In this document: positions 44,833-53,866 of the stretch, one piece after another
Layout of the letters: each line of letters begins with the position of its first letter
Position numbering within the stretch: the stretch's first letter is position 1
NCBI GenBank assembly: GCA_000014925.1
Contig: CP000476.1
Coordinates: 124,001 to 188,000 of the forward strand
Length of the DNA stretch: 64,000 nt
Direction of reading: 5' to 3'
Origin: Paenarthrobacter aurescens TC1
GTDB taxonomy: Bacteria; Actinomycetota; Actinomycetes; Actinomycetales; Micrococcaceae
The notes under the pieces: model-generated
The model's database searches: none
What the model was told of the DNA's origin: nothing
What the model saw: the letters and a program-made list of their open reading frames with translations, nothing else
Position numbers and translations under genes: made by a program

Positions 44833-47271
44833 GTGAACGCCACCCAGCCCCGCACCGAGGACGCCCTCGAGAACGCCATCCGTTCCCTCGACCTCACAGC
44901 GAAGATCCGTCTCCTCTCCGGGGCGAGGATGTTCAGCCTCCACGCTGATGCTGCCATCGGCCTCGAGGAAATCGTGATGTCCGACGGGCCCACCGGGGTC
45001 CGCGGCGAGGAGGTCGTGGGCGGGCGCGAGAGTTGCCTTCTTCCGAACGCGACCCTCCTCGCCCAAACCTGGGACCCCGGAATCCTCGCCGAAGTCGGGG
45101 GGATCCTCGCGGAGGAAGCGATGGACCAGAAGACCCACATCGTTCTCGGCCCGACTATCAACCTTCACCGCAGCCCCCTCGGCGGCAGGCTCTTCGAGTG
45201 CTTCAGTGAGGACCCCTACCTCACGGGCATCCTTGCAGCCGCGTATGTGAAATCTCTCCAACGCAGGGGCATCGGAGCGTCTCCCAAGCACTTCCTTGCC
45301 AATGAATCCGAGACCCAGCGAACGACGGTCGACTGCATCGTGGACGAGCGGGCACTGCGTGAGCTGTACCTGCTGCCGTTCGAAATCGTGGATCGCGATG
45401 CCCGCCCGTGGACCGTGATGGCCTCCTATAACAGCGTCAACGGCACCACCGCCACCGAGCATGATGAGCTCATCAACCGGATCCTCAAGGGCGAGTGGGG
45501 CTTCGACGGGCTGGTCATGTCCGACTGGTTCGCCACCAAGCAGGCCGCCGAAAGCGCCAACGCCGGCCTTGACCTGGTCATGCCCGGACCGCAGACGGTC
45601 TGGAGCGACTCGCTCGAGAAGGCCGTCCGTGCCGGCGCCGTGAGCGAGGAGGCCATCGACGACCACGTCCGCCGCCTACTGCGGCTCGCCGCACGCGTCG
45701 GCGCCTTCGCCGGGTCCCGCAACTGGCCCACCGCGGTCCCCCGCCCAGATGGCGACCTTCGCCGCGAACAGCTGCGCCGAATCGCGGCCGAAGGCATGAC
45801 GGTACTCAAAAACGACGGTGGCATCCTCCCCCTCGCCCCTGGGGCCGGAACTGTCGCGGTGATCGGCCGGCACGCCACCGACACCGTCGCCCAAGGCGGC
45901 GGTTCTGCCCGTGTCCGTCCCCCGCACGTGGTCAGCATCGCCGACGGCATCACATCCGCCCTCGGAAGGGACAGCGTCACGGTCGTCGACGGCGTCGAGA
46001 CGCGCACACGGCTTATGGCGACATCTCCCTCCCTCGTCCGCGACCCGGAGACAGGCACAGCAGGCATGCGGGTCCGCGCCTTCGACGAACATGGCCACGT
46101 CATCGAATCCCGCCACTTTGATGTGGCCGAACTAGAGGTCGCCGAAGACGGGTGGCTCGCCGCCGCCGCCCGGATCGAGCTCTCGGCCGACGTCGCACTC
46201 CCCGCCCCTGCGAGGATGCGCGTCGGAGTCATCGGCCCGGGAGACTGGAGCCTGAGCGCTTCAGGCCACCAGGAGTCGTTCACCGTCACCCCTCATCAGG
46301 GCCCCGGCGGCGGGCTTCATCGCCCCAAGAGCCATGCCTCCGTCGTCGCACTCGAACCGGGGACTCGAATCACCGCCACCACGGGACCGCACTTTGAGAT
46401 GCGTATCATCGGGCTCGTCCTCACCGCCGCTCCCAGGGCGGCCGCAGCCGCGATCCGGGAAGCCGTGGAAGCAGCCGCCCATGCAGACACCGCGATCGTC
46501 GTCTTAGGCAACACCCAGGAGCAGGAAACAGAGGGCCAGGACAAAAAGACCCTCGCCCTGCCAGGAGAGCAGGACGCCCTCGTTGCCGCCGTGGCCGCCG
46601 TCGCCCCGCGCACCGTCGTCGTGGTCAACGCCGCAACACCGGTCCTGATGCCCTGGCTTGACGACGTCGACGCCGTCCTCTTCGCTGGGCTTCCCGGCCA
46701 GGAGGCCGGGGAGGCTGTAGCGGCCGCCCTCACCGGGGACATCGAGCCTGCCGGCCGCCTGGTCACCACCTTTCCCGCTCACGATGGCGACGGACCCGCA
46801 TGGTCCACCACACCGACCGAGGGCCGTCTCGTCTATACCGAGGGGACCCGCATCGGCTACCGGGGATGGCACGCCTCCGGAACCGAGCCGATGTTCTGGT
46901 TCGGACACGGTCTCGGCTACACAACCTGGGACTACGCCTCGGCCGCAGTCACAGGCGAGGACGGCCCTGCCGTCGCCGAAGTCACCGTCGCACTGACTAA
47001 CACCGGATCCCGCCAGGGGAAGGAGACCGTGCAGGCTTACATCATCCCTGAAGACCCGGACGAGCCAGCCCGGCTCATCGGATGGGGCCAGATTTCCCTC
47101 GGCCCCGGCGAAAACGGTAATGTTCGCATCACGTGCGACCCCCGCACACAACGTATCTGGGACCCAGCAGGCCAGGCATGGCAACCGCTAAACGGCGGCA
47201 CCCTTGCCGTCGCCCGCGGCTTGGGCGACATCCGGATCAAGCTCCAACTCGACGGCGTACAGGAGGCCTAG
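44833..47271 (+). CDS. Glycoside hydrolase family 3 beta-glucosidase
   Basis: 812 residues from GTG at 44833 (GAAGGCCAGC before it; a GTG at 44788 is possible). Domain order: (beta/alpha)8 barrel with VMSDGPTGVRG, SPKHFLANESE and the nucleophile Asp231 in LVMSDW; the alpha/beta sandwich (LKNDGGILPLAPGAGTVAVI and IVVLGNTQEQETEGQDKKTL); a long insert between them, PA14-like in position; and a fibronectin-like C-terminal domain (VTVALTNTGSRQGKETVQAY). No signal peptide, so it acts on imported sugar in the cytosol. Confidence 0.9.
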   Translation: MNATQPRTEDALENAIRSLDLTAKIRLLSGARMFSLHADAAIGLEEIVMSDGPTGVRGEEVVGGRESCLLPNATLLAQTWDPGILAEVGGILAEEAMDQKTHIVLGPTINLHRSPLGGRLFECFSEDPYLTGILAAAYVKSLQRRGIGASPKHFLANESETQRTTVDCIVDERALRELYLLPFEIVDRDARPWTVMASYNSVNGTTATEHDELINRILKGEWGFDGLVMSDWFATKQAAESANAGLDLVMPGPQTVWSDSLEKAVRAGAVSEEAIDDHVRRLLRLAARVGAFAGSRNWPTAVPRPDGDLRREQLRRIAAEGMTVLKNDGGILPLAPGAGTVAVIGRHATDTVAQGGGSARVRPPHVVSIADGITSALGRDSVTVVDGVETRTRLMATSPSLVRDPETGTAGMRVRAFDEHGHVIESRHFDVAELEVAEDGWLAAAARIELSADVALPAPARMRVGVIGPGDWSLSASGHQESFTVTPHQGPGGGLHRPKSHASVVALEPGTRITATTGPHFEMRIIGLVLTAAPRAAAAAIREAVEAAAHADTAIVVLGNTQEQETEGQDKKTLALPGEQDALVAAVAAVAPRTVVVVNAATPVLMPWLDDVDAVLFAGLPGQEAGEAVAAALTGDIEPAGRLVTTFPAHDGDGPAWSTTPTEGRLVYTEGTRIGYRGWHASGTEPMFWFGHGLGYTTWDYASAAVTGEDGPAVAEVTVALTNTGSRQGKETVQAYIIPEDPDEPARLIGWGQISLGPGENGNVRITCDPRTQRIWDPAGQAWQPLNGGTLAVARGLGDIRIKLQLDGVQEA

Positions 47272-47274
47272 CGC

Positions 47275-47916
47275 ATGTCATACCCCCCCGGATACCGCAT
47301 CGAGCGCGAACGTAGCCGAGTCGGCAAGGCCGGCGACGCAGCCCGGGCCAAAGCCATCCAAGCAGCCATCGAACTGTTCTCCACCAGTGGATACAACAAA
47401 ACGTCCATCGCAGAGGTCGCAATCCGCACCGGCCTATCCCAGTCCGGACTTCTGCACCACTTCCCGAACAAGTCAGCGCTTTTGTCCGCCGTCCTGGAAC
47501 AGCGCGAGAAGGAAGACACCGAGTTCCTCTTTGGCGACGGGGATGCACCCATGGGCTGGGTGGCCTTCGACTCCCTCGTCGCGCTCGTGGCAAGGAACTC
47601 CACCCGCCCGGAATGGATCGGGCTGTTCGTACGCATCTCCGCCGAAGCCACTGAACCCGCCCATCCCGCCCACGAGTGGATGCTGAACCACTACCTCAGC
47701 ATCCGATCCTGGCTCGGCCAGGCGATCGAACACGGGCAAAAGACAGGCGAAATCCTCCCCGACGCGCCCAGCGAAGCGATCGTTCGGAACACCATCGCCG
47801 TGCTCGACGGCCTCCAGCAACAATGGGTCGCCGAACCACACAGCATGTCCATGGTCGCCGAACTCCGCGTATACCTCCACGGGCTCCGAGCCACCTGGGG
47901 AACTCCCCAGCGCTGA
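47275..47916 (+). CDS. TetR-family regulator of the beta-glucoside operon
   Basis: 213 residues starting three bases after the GH3 stop. The helix-turn-helix is YNKTSIAEVAIRTGLSQSGL and LHHFPNKSALLSAVLEQREK. The C-terminal domain is of the tetracyclin-repressor-like type. Being last in the operon, it would act on the palindrome at 43389 and so on its own synthesis. Confidence 0.88.
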   Translation: MSYPPGYRIERERSRVGKAGDAARAKAIQAAIELFSTSGYNKTSIAEVAIRTGLSQSGLLHHFPNKSALLSAVLEQREKEDTEFLFGDGDAPMGWVAFDSLVALVARNSTRPEWIGLFVRISAEATEPAHPAHEWMLNHYLSIRSWLGQAIEHGQKTGEILPDAPSEAIVRNTIAVLDGLQQQWVAEPHSMSMVAELRVYLHGLRATWGTPQR

Positions 47917-48009
47917 CTCCGGCCGGCCGCAAGGCCCTTTCCCCACAAGCCTCGGCCAGCTACCTAGATTTCCTCCCACGTAACCCCGTCCCGAAAGACT
48001 CATCCGCTC

Positions 48010-48459
48010 ATGCGTGCACTGACCCCCGAGGTCCTCGAATTCGTATCCCAGCCCAACCCTGCCGTCATGGCAACCGTCGCCCCCGACGGCCGCCCGGTGA
48101 CAGTCCAGATCATCTACCTCGTTGAGGACGCCGGGCACATCCTGTTGAGTATTGCCGCCGGCAACTCTCGAGGCGGCCGTCTTGGACACCTCAGCACCGA
48201 CGGGCGCACCTCGATCACTGTCCTCGGCCGTGAGGACTGGACCAAGGCGGTCACGATCCAAGGGACCGCAGTGGAGTTCTTCGAAGACCAGAACCTGGCT
48301 GTAATCGATGCCATGACCAGCCACTACTTTGGTGGCCAGTACGCGAAGCGGGCCCCAAGGACGACCGTCAGAGTCCGGATCGAAGACTGGACCGCGGAAA
48401 TAGACAACAGCGACACCTTCCGCGCCAACCCCCGCCCCGAAGACCAGACCGTCGCGTGA
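48010..48459 (+). CDS. Pyridoxamine 5'-phosphate oxidase-family (PPOX) protein
   Basis: 149 residues of the split-barrel flavin family: QPNPAVMATVAPDGRPVTVQ, LLSIAAGNSRGGRLGHLSTD and WTKAVTIQGTAVEFFEDQNL. Actinobacterial members bind FMN or F420 and reduce varied substrates, or bind haem. Nothing nearby narrows the role. A short gap of 93 bases follows the TetR gene. Confidence 0.8.
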   Translation: MRALTPEVLEFVSQPNPAVMATVAPDGRPVTVQIIYLVEDAGHILLSIAAGNSRGGRLGHLSTDGRTSITVLGREDWTKAVTIQGTAVEFFEDQNLAVIDAMTSHYFGGQYAKRAPRTTVRVRIEDWTAEIDNSDTFRANPRPEDQTVA

Positions 48460-48494
48460 AGAGACTCTCCCTTTGCCTGGGCAGACCGGTGACT

Positions 48495-48700
48495 TCAGGT
48501 GTTAACGTATTGAGCGGGCTGTCTGGCGTGGGGCGCCAGGCTTCCCTGGTGCAACATAACGGGACAAGACAGGGCAAAGTATTCCTCGTTGGTCCGTATC
48601 CCCTCGCGGACCTGGTCTCGGATAGTTCCGATCGATGTTTCAGCTCTTCTAGGTCCGTGCCCCAAATATGTATCGGTCCGGTCAGGTCGATGGCAGACAT
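48495..48700 (-). pseudogene. Possible small gene with a frameshift
   Basis: MSAIDLTGPIHIWGTDLEEL in one frame is followed in the next by IGTIRDQVREGIRTNEEYFA, and together they read like one small protein of about 68 residues. One missing base near 48633 would explain it. No good ribosome site, and the family is not recognised. The rest of 48460-48828 is empty. Confidence 0.3.
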
Positions 48701-48828
48701 CGGAGGGAGGGCATGTCATTCCTCCTCGTCACCACACCCGGCGTTTTTAGACACAAATGACTGCACTCTCGGTTCCCTAGCAACTGGGCCGTGAAGTCGA
48801 AAGCGTCAGGCAAGCAAAATGGAGAATC

Positions 48829-49095
48829 GTGGAATCGAGCAGGTCAAAGCAATCAGCGAATAATATCTCTGATCTCATCGCCACGACCCCTGAGAAATCA
48901 CCAGGCATGGTTGAGGTCACTGTGCATGAATATTTAGAGGTGGACGCAATACTCGACAACGCGGTGGCAGTAGTCCAGGAGGCGGCCATCCGCCACCAGA
49001 CGGGCATCATGATTACCAGGACCGGCCCAGGGCAGTACATAGTCCGCGGGCACTCCGAGGTACCCTTCGGACTCATCCGGCAACAACACCGGTAG
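48829..49095 (+). CDS. Small hypothetical protein (family also at 8414 and 27783)
   Basis: 88 residues from a GTG (GGAG four bases before), or 62 from the ATG at 48907. The shared region is ILDNAVAVVQEAAIRHQTGI followed by MITRTGPGQYIVRGHSEVP, which aligns with the 72-residue protein at 27783 over about 40 residues with close to half identical. No function is known. Confidence 0.6.
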   Translation: MESSRSKQSANNISDLIATTPEKSPGMVEVTVHEYLEVDAILDNAVAVVQEAAIRHQTGIMITRTGPGQYIVRGHSEVPFGLIRQQHR

Positions 49096-49214
49096 CCCAC
49101 TCAACAGACCCTACGACGGCACCACTCACCTGGGCACCGACGCCGATCATGAACTTGAGCATTTGCAGCCCATACTAAGCACTGAGGTTCTGGACTAAGG
49201 AAGGCGAACCAGCT

Positions 49215-49616
49215 TTGACTAACGACACACAGCCCCCGGAAAGCGGCTGGCGGGGCACTCTTTCTGCCCGGATTCTGTGCAGCGGCAGTGAACCGGATCC
49301 CCGGTTCACGCTGGCCAACGAGCGCACGTTCCTGGCTTGGATCCGCACCTCGTTGGCAATGCTCGCCGGCGGCGTCGCCGTCGAGGCGTTCATGGACGAT
49401 TTCTTCGGCCCGGAACTGCGCAAGAGCGTCTCCGTGCTGTTGCTCGCCTTGGCGCTTCTTATCGGCGGCGGCTCGTTCTTCCGCTGGGTCAACGTCGAGC
49501 GGGCAATGCGGTCCAAGACCCCGCTGCCCCTGCCTTGGATCGCTCCGCTCTTAGCAATCGCCGCGGCTCTCGTCGCTGTCATCATGGTCGCCTTCGTTCT
49601 CGCCCGGCCGAATTAA
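49215..49616 (+). CDS. DUF202 (YidH-family) membrane protein, first
   Basis: 133 residues from TTG at 49215, with AAGGAAGG upstream. PRFTLANERTFLAWIRTSLA is the DUF202 signature with the first membrane helix; two more helices follow (SVLLLALALLIGGGSFF and IAPLLAIAAALVAVIMVAFV). The family has no settled function. It is paired with a second DUF202 gene three bases on. Confidence 0.85.
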   Translation: MTNDTQPPESGWRGTLSARILCSGSEPDPRFTLANERTFLAWIRTSLAMLAGGVAVEAFMDDFFGPELRKSVSVLLLALALLIGGGSFFRWVNVERAMRSKTPLPLPWIAPLLAIAAALVAVIMVAFVLARPN

Positions 49617-49619
49617 GCC

Positions 49620-49967
49620 ATGTCAGCACTACGGCACGGTCCCAGTCACGGGGACACCGGGCTGCAGCCCGAGCGCACCGACCTCGCGTGGGGGCGCACC
49701 ACCCTCTCCATGGTCGTCGCCGCGGCCGTCTTTCTGCGCTGGCTACCCCACCATGGCTGGTTCGTCGGAACCCTCGTTGGGACCGCCATCCTCACCGCAA
49801 CCGCCATCAACTTCACCCGTAAAATCCGCTTTCACCGCGCCGTCCACGGCATTAACCAGGAACACATGCCGCCGGACGTCGCCTCCACCGCGGCCGTCGC
49901 CGCCAGCGTGGTCATACTGTCCCTCCTCGGGATCCACACAGTCCTCTTCCTACCCTTAAATCCCTGA
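49620..49967 (+). CDS. DUF202 membrane protein, second
   Basis: 115 residues. LQPERTDLAWGRTTLSMVVA is the DUF202 start, with three membrane helices. Two-gene pairs of this family are common in actinobacteria, and the products may form a complex. Confidence 0.8.
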   Translation: MSALRHGPSHGDTGLQPERTDLAWGRTTLSMVVAAAVFLRWLPHHGWFVGTLVGTAILTATAINFTRKIRFHRAVHGINQEHMPPDVASTAAVAASVVILSLLGIHTVLFLPLNP

Positions 49968-49984
49968 AACCGGGTGGCCCGGTA

Positions 49985-50190
49985 GGCGGATCCCGCCCTG
50001 GTGGTGCGGCGTAGCTCCCGGGAAACCTTGGAGGCCGACCTGCCTATCCCCGTGCCGATCTCCCTGAAAGAGCGCGCAGTATTCGATCTCCTCACGCAAG
50101 CCGATGGTCAGACACCGGCCGTTCAGATCACGGCCCCGCCGGGGCCTGACGCCGCCCGGCTCAACCAGAACCCTCCGCCCGATACGCCCG
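49985..50190 (-). pseudogene. IS30-family transposase, N-terminal fragment
   Basis: VRPRRGRDLNGRCLTIGLRE in one frame and REIGTGIGRSASKVSRELRR in the next are the start and helix-turn-helix of IS30-type transposases. The remainder is absent. It abuts the broken end of the beta-helix copy. Confidence 0.65.
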
Positions 50191-50226
50191 CTCGTCATAA
50201 TCGGCGCCACGGCTTCAGTGATGGAA

Positions 50227-52145
50227 TCACCCGCCTGCATCCCGGCCCGCAGGGGAGGTGGTGACTGTTTCGATTTCATCTGTATGTGCACCGTCGCCGG
50301 GGCAGGTGACGCCCGCAGTGGTGAAGCTCTTCACTTTCGCTGTGTCGGTGATTTCCGTGGTGCCGTCGAACATTGTGAATTTGAGGGGAACAGTGCTTCC
50401 GGCTTTGACCGTGTTCCATACTCCCTCCATCCATATCGACCGGCGCCGTGAAGCCATTGATCGTCCATGGTTCTACGGTGTACTTCAGCTCCGCGATCGC
50501 CGTGTTGCCGGCGTTGTCGGTTGCTGTGGCGGTGTAGGTGTGCTCTCCCGCTGAGGTACCGCCGCCGGTGATGAGGCAGGAGGCCAACCCTGACGTTGCG
50601 TCGCTGGCGTCGCAGGTAGGTGCTGTCGGGTCGTGGCCGAAGACGTAGCTGCCGGTGGGACCACCGTCAAGCTTTACCACGGGCGCGGTGGTGTCGATAC
50701 GGAAGGTTTGCGTTCCGCCGGACTTCTCCACGGCCGCCCCGTCAACGACGGCGTGGTAGGACAGTGTGGTTTCCCCGTCCTGGGCGATGACCAAGGGCGC
50801 GTCGTATGCCTGCCACTGCCCTTCGCCCAAACGGTACTCTATGGAAGCCTTGGCTCCTTCATTCAGGGTCAGCGTTACCGTTGCAGGGCTCGTGCGCCAG
50901 CCCTGGTCGTTGGGCTGGCTGCCCGTCGTGGCGGCCGAGACTTTTGGTTGGACTTTGATCGTTAGGGAGTAGGTCACCAACCCTGTGCCATCGGCCGAGG
51001 AGACGCTGATGGGGATCACCTGGCCATTCGTAACAGCTACCGTGGTGACCGCTCCGTTCTGGACGGTGTGGCCGTTCACCGAGATTTCGGATGAAGGACC
51101 GGTGGAGGTGGGGGTAACAGTGATTTCGGTGGCGCCGGGTTCCGTTGTGATCTGGTAATCCTGGACAGCTGAGCCGAAATCCGGGGACAGGGTTGCCGAT
51201 CCCACGGTGAGGCTGCGTAGCGTGGCATCTGCAGCCAGGAGTGCCCGTTGCACCGTGAGCGTGTGGGTCTGGCTGGTGCCGTTTTCAGCGGTCACGACGA
51301 TGGAGATGGTGTTTGTTCCTTCACTGAGGGTGATCGGGTCGGAGAGCACTCCCGGTTGGGCAGTCGCACCGTTGATCGTGATTCCTGAGACAACATCTGC
51401 TGCCGGTTTCGTTGCCACGCGCAGCGTTTGGGTGCCGGCGGGTACGTCCAGCCGCCATCCGGTGCCGTCCTGGACTGCGTTTCCGGCGTCGGTCTGCACT
51501 GCGGCAAGGGCGGTGTTGCCTTTGCCGCGGGTGGTTCCTTGCAGGATCCGCAGGTTATCGACGTGGATTGTGCCGTAGTTGGAGCTGTTGGCGTAGTACT
51601 CGATGCGTGCGATGCCGCCTGCCAGCGGGCTCCTGAACGTTGCGTCGTCAACGAGGCGTTTGCCGTCGATGAGCAGATCGAAGCGCTGGTTAATGGTGTC
51701 TACCTCGAGGGTCAGCTTGTACCAGCGGCCCTGTTCGTAGCGCATCAGGTTCTTTGATTCGGTGCCCTGGTAGGCGACGATGTCGCCTTTGTTGAAGGCG
51801 ACGCTGACAGCTCGTACGCCATCAGTTCCATACAGGTAAGGAACGCTGAACCAGTTGGTGGTTCCATCTGTGGCGTCGCGGCGCATGATGTCCGCTTCGA
51901 CGGTTACCAGTCCCTTGAGCGGCTGGGTGTAGTTGCGCTGGATGCTAGTCGAACCGCTGTTGGTGGTGCGGGTGAGGCGGAAGGCTCTGGTGGTGTCGAC
52001 GTCCACGATGTCAACGGAGCCTCCGGAACTGCTGACGGTGTAGCCGTCCACGATGCTGAAGCGGCCCAGTGTCCTGGATTGCACGTCATCGCTGAACAGG
52101 ACGGTGGGGTCGGCTGGCTGCAGCAGCAGGGAGGACACCGCCGTG
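50227..52145 (-). pseudogene. Truncated second copy of the beta-helix/PxKF protein
   Basis: This stretch follows the C-terminal half of the gene at 11054 almost residue for residue, from SLLLQPADPTVLFSDDVQSR through the concanavalin-like, cadherin-like and Ig-like domains to the PxKF domain. The beta-helix and signal peptide are missing. Near 50431 a CCAT duplication shifts the frame before KAGSTVPLKFTMFDGTTEIT, and the last 35 residues are cut off by the IS30 fragment. It has no start and should be inactive. Confidence 0.9.
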
Positions 52146-52861
52146 TTCGAGGACGACCTCGGCGTCGTCCGCGCACTACGGGGACTAAGCCCGCAGATAA
52201 TCGTCCTCACCGGAAGCAGCCAAGGCAGTGACGCCTCCCGAAAAGCGCTCATCGACGAGCTTCGCCTCTATGAATCCAAAGGCGGACGCATCGTCATCGT
52301 CGGGAAAGACCATTTACCATTCGATACCATCACCCTCGGCCATCGATCAGGCGCCGCCCAACTGGCCCGCTGCCTCGCCCAGCGGGGCTACAGCCGCCCG
52401 GTCCTGCTCGCACCCCCAGTGGATCGACTCTGGCGGCAGAGTGGGAAGCCGGCTTCCTGGAAGCTGCCGCGACCTACGGCATCAATGTCAGCGACACCGA
52501 GATCCACCGCGCCCCACCCCCACGGGACGCAGCCTACGGACTCGTCCGGCGCATGGCCCGTCACGGGCTCGGCGACGCCGACATAGTCGTAGCGGCCTCG
52601 GACCTGATGGCCATCGGCGCCATGACTGCCCTGAGGGAGTGCGGTATCGAGCCGGGCACAAGAACAGGCCTAGCAGGCTTCGACAACGTCGTCGGTGCGG
52701 AAGACGTAACACCGCAACTCACAACAGTCGACCTAAACCTAGCCGCCGCCGGAGCAGCCGCTGCGAAACTGGGCTTAGAGGAGACAACAACTAGGACTGT
52801 GCGGCCGGTGGAACCCATCCTCGTCCTCCGGGAGAGTACGCCCCCACGGACGAGCGCTTAG
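52146..52861 (+). pseudogene. Truncated second copy of LacI regulator (C-terminal part)
   Basis: EDDLGVVRALRGLSPQIIVL begins where residue 108 of the LacI protein at 23151 would be. The helix-turn-helix is absent. A frameshift near 52425 separates the first part from DADIVVAASDLMAIGAMTAL and FDNVVGAEDVTPQLTTVDLN. It is joined head-on to the beta-helix copy at about 52140. Confidence 0.9.
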
Positions 52862-52862
52862 C

Positions 52863-52898
52863 CCTCGGCCCGGTTCTGTCAGGACCGAGCCGCCGAGG
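52863..52898 (+). terminator. Hairpin after the LacI fragment
   Basis: CCTCGGC pairs with GCCGAGG, and CGGTTCT with AGGACCG inside it. The stem is imperfect and no T-run follows. 52899-53161 shows no gene. Confidence 0.4.
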
Positions 52899-53161
52899 TG
52901 CCCCTACCTGCGTGTCGTAACGACGTGGCACCGGCTCAATTGCGCACAATTGCGGCTTCACCTACACTCCACCCTGATGCCAGAACCGGCTGACATGGGC
53001 GGACTTGGCCTGCAGGCGGAGCTTCCCCTGTTCTCCTACACGGTGACCCACCGTCATAACACGTGACATAACCACCCACTGCCCGACCGACCTCAACAGG
53101 TCAAATTCATTGGGCTATGTTGACTGCTCGAAGCTTCCACAGCTGTGCTTCCCTCCCCCTT

Positions 53162-53211
53162 CGACTGTCAGGTTGGGATCTGGGAACGTCACGAGCCACT
53201 GTCAGTGAAAC
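53162..53211 (+). repeat. Dispersed repeat A
   Basis: CGACTGTCAGGTTGGGATCT then GGGAACGTCACGAGCCACTG; matches 724-772. TGTCA half-sites recur inside it. Confidence 0.65.
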
Positions 53212-53287
53212 TGTATTGCGCACTATTCTGACGCCACGGAAAGAAGGCGGCTCTCGTTTCTGCTCCCCGGCACGCACCAGGCGGCTA

Positions 53288-53315
53288 CGTGACGAAATCT
53301 TTATTATCGGTGCTT
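53288..53315 (+). repeat. Dispersed repeat B, copy 5
   Basis: CGTGACGAAATCTTTATTAT then CGGTGCTT, 77 bases after repeat A. GAGTAGAAGT follows, as after the copy at 25049. 53316-53580 shows no gene. Confidence 0.65.
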
Positions 53316-53580
53316 AACACCGGGAGTAGAAGTTATGCCGGCTGCGCACTGAATCAGCCACCCGCCCCTCCGCCGATCACGTTTGTAATGAGAGCGCTGC
53401 GCTGGCTTACGCTGGACGCGATACTGGTCACGGCACTTGATGCTGCCTCCTTTCCCACCGAGTACTTATGGCCATAAGGGTGGGCATCTTATCCAAGCCG
53501 CCTGATCAATCTTGAGCGTGGCGGCAGCGGAAGGGGTGGTGGCCGCACGGCCACAATCCCCGTTCACCCGTTGCGGGGCA

Positions 53581-53834
53581 TCAGCTGGCGTTTGCGTACT
53601 TTGCGGGGTCGGCGTCGAAGGCCGGGCCGCAGCCTGCGCAGCAGAACCAGTAGCGGTTGCCTTCATAGTCGCGGCACAGGCCGGTGGCCTCCGCTACGGC
53701 ATTGACGACGGGGCCGCCGACCATGACACGGCACGTGGTGACTGCGTCATCGGCCTGCACTGGTCCGGCGTTGAGGGTCAGGTCCTCGGTCTTGGTGTTG
53801 TTGGGGTGTTGTTGGTGCTGCAGCAGCTTCCCAT
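53581..53834 (-). pseudogene. YHS-domain metal-binding protein, frame disturbed near the start
   Basis: The C-terminal part is a clear YHS-like domain: TCRVMVGGPVVNAVAEATGL and YWFCCAGCGPAFDADPAKYA with the metal-binding Cys residues. The only ATG with a good ribosome site (AAAGGAAAACCCC, at 53834) reads MGSCCSTNNTPTTPRPRT and then meets a stop in another frame. One missing base in the ACAACACCCCAACAACACC stretch would restore it. An internal GTG start is the alternative. It follows CopA and probably binds copper in the cytosol. Confidence 0.7.
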
Positions 53835-53866
53835 GGGGTTTTCCTTTCGGTGGTTTGGTTGTGGGT

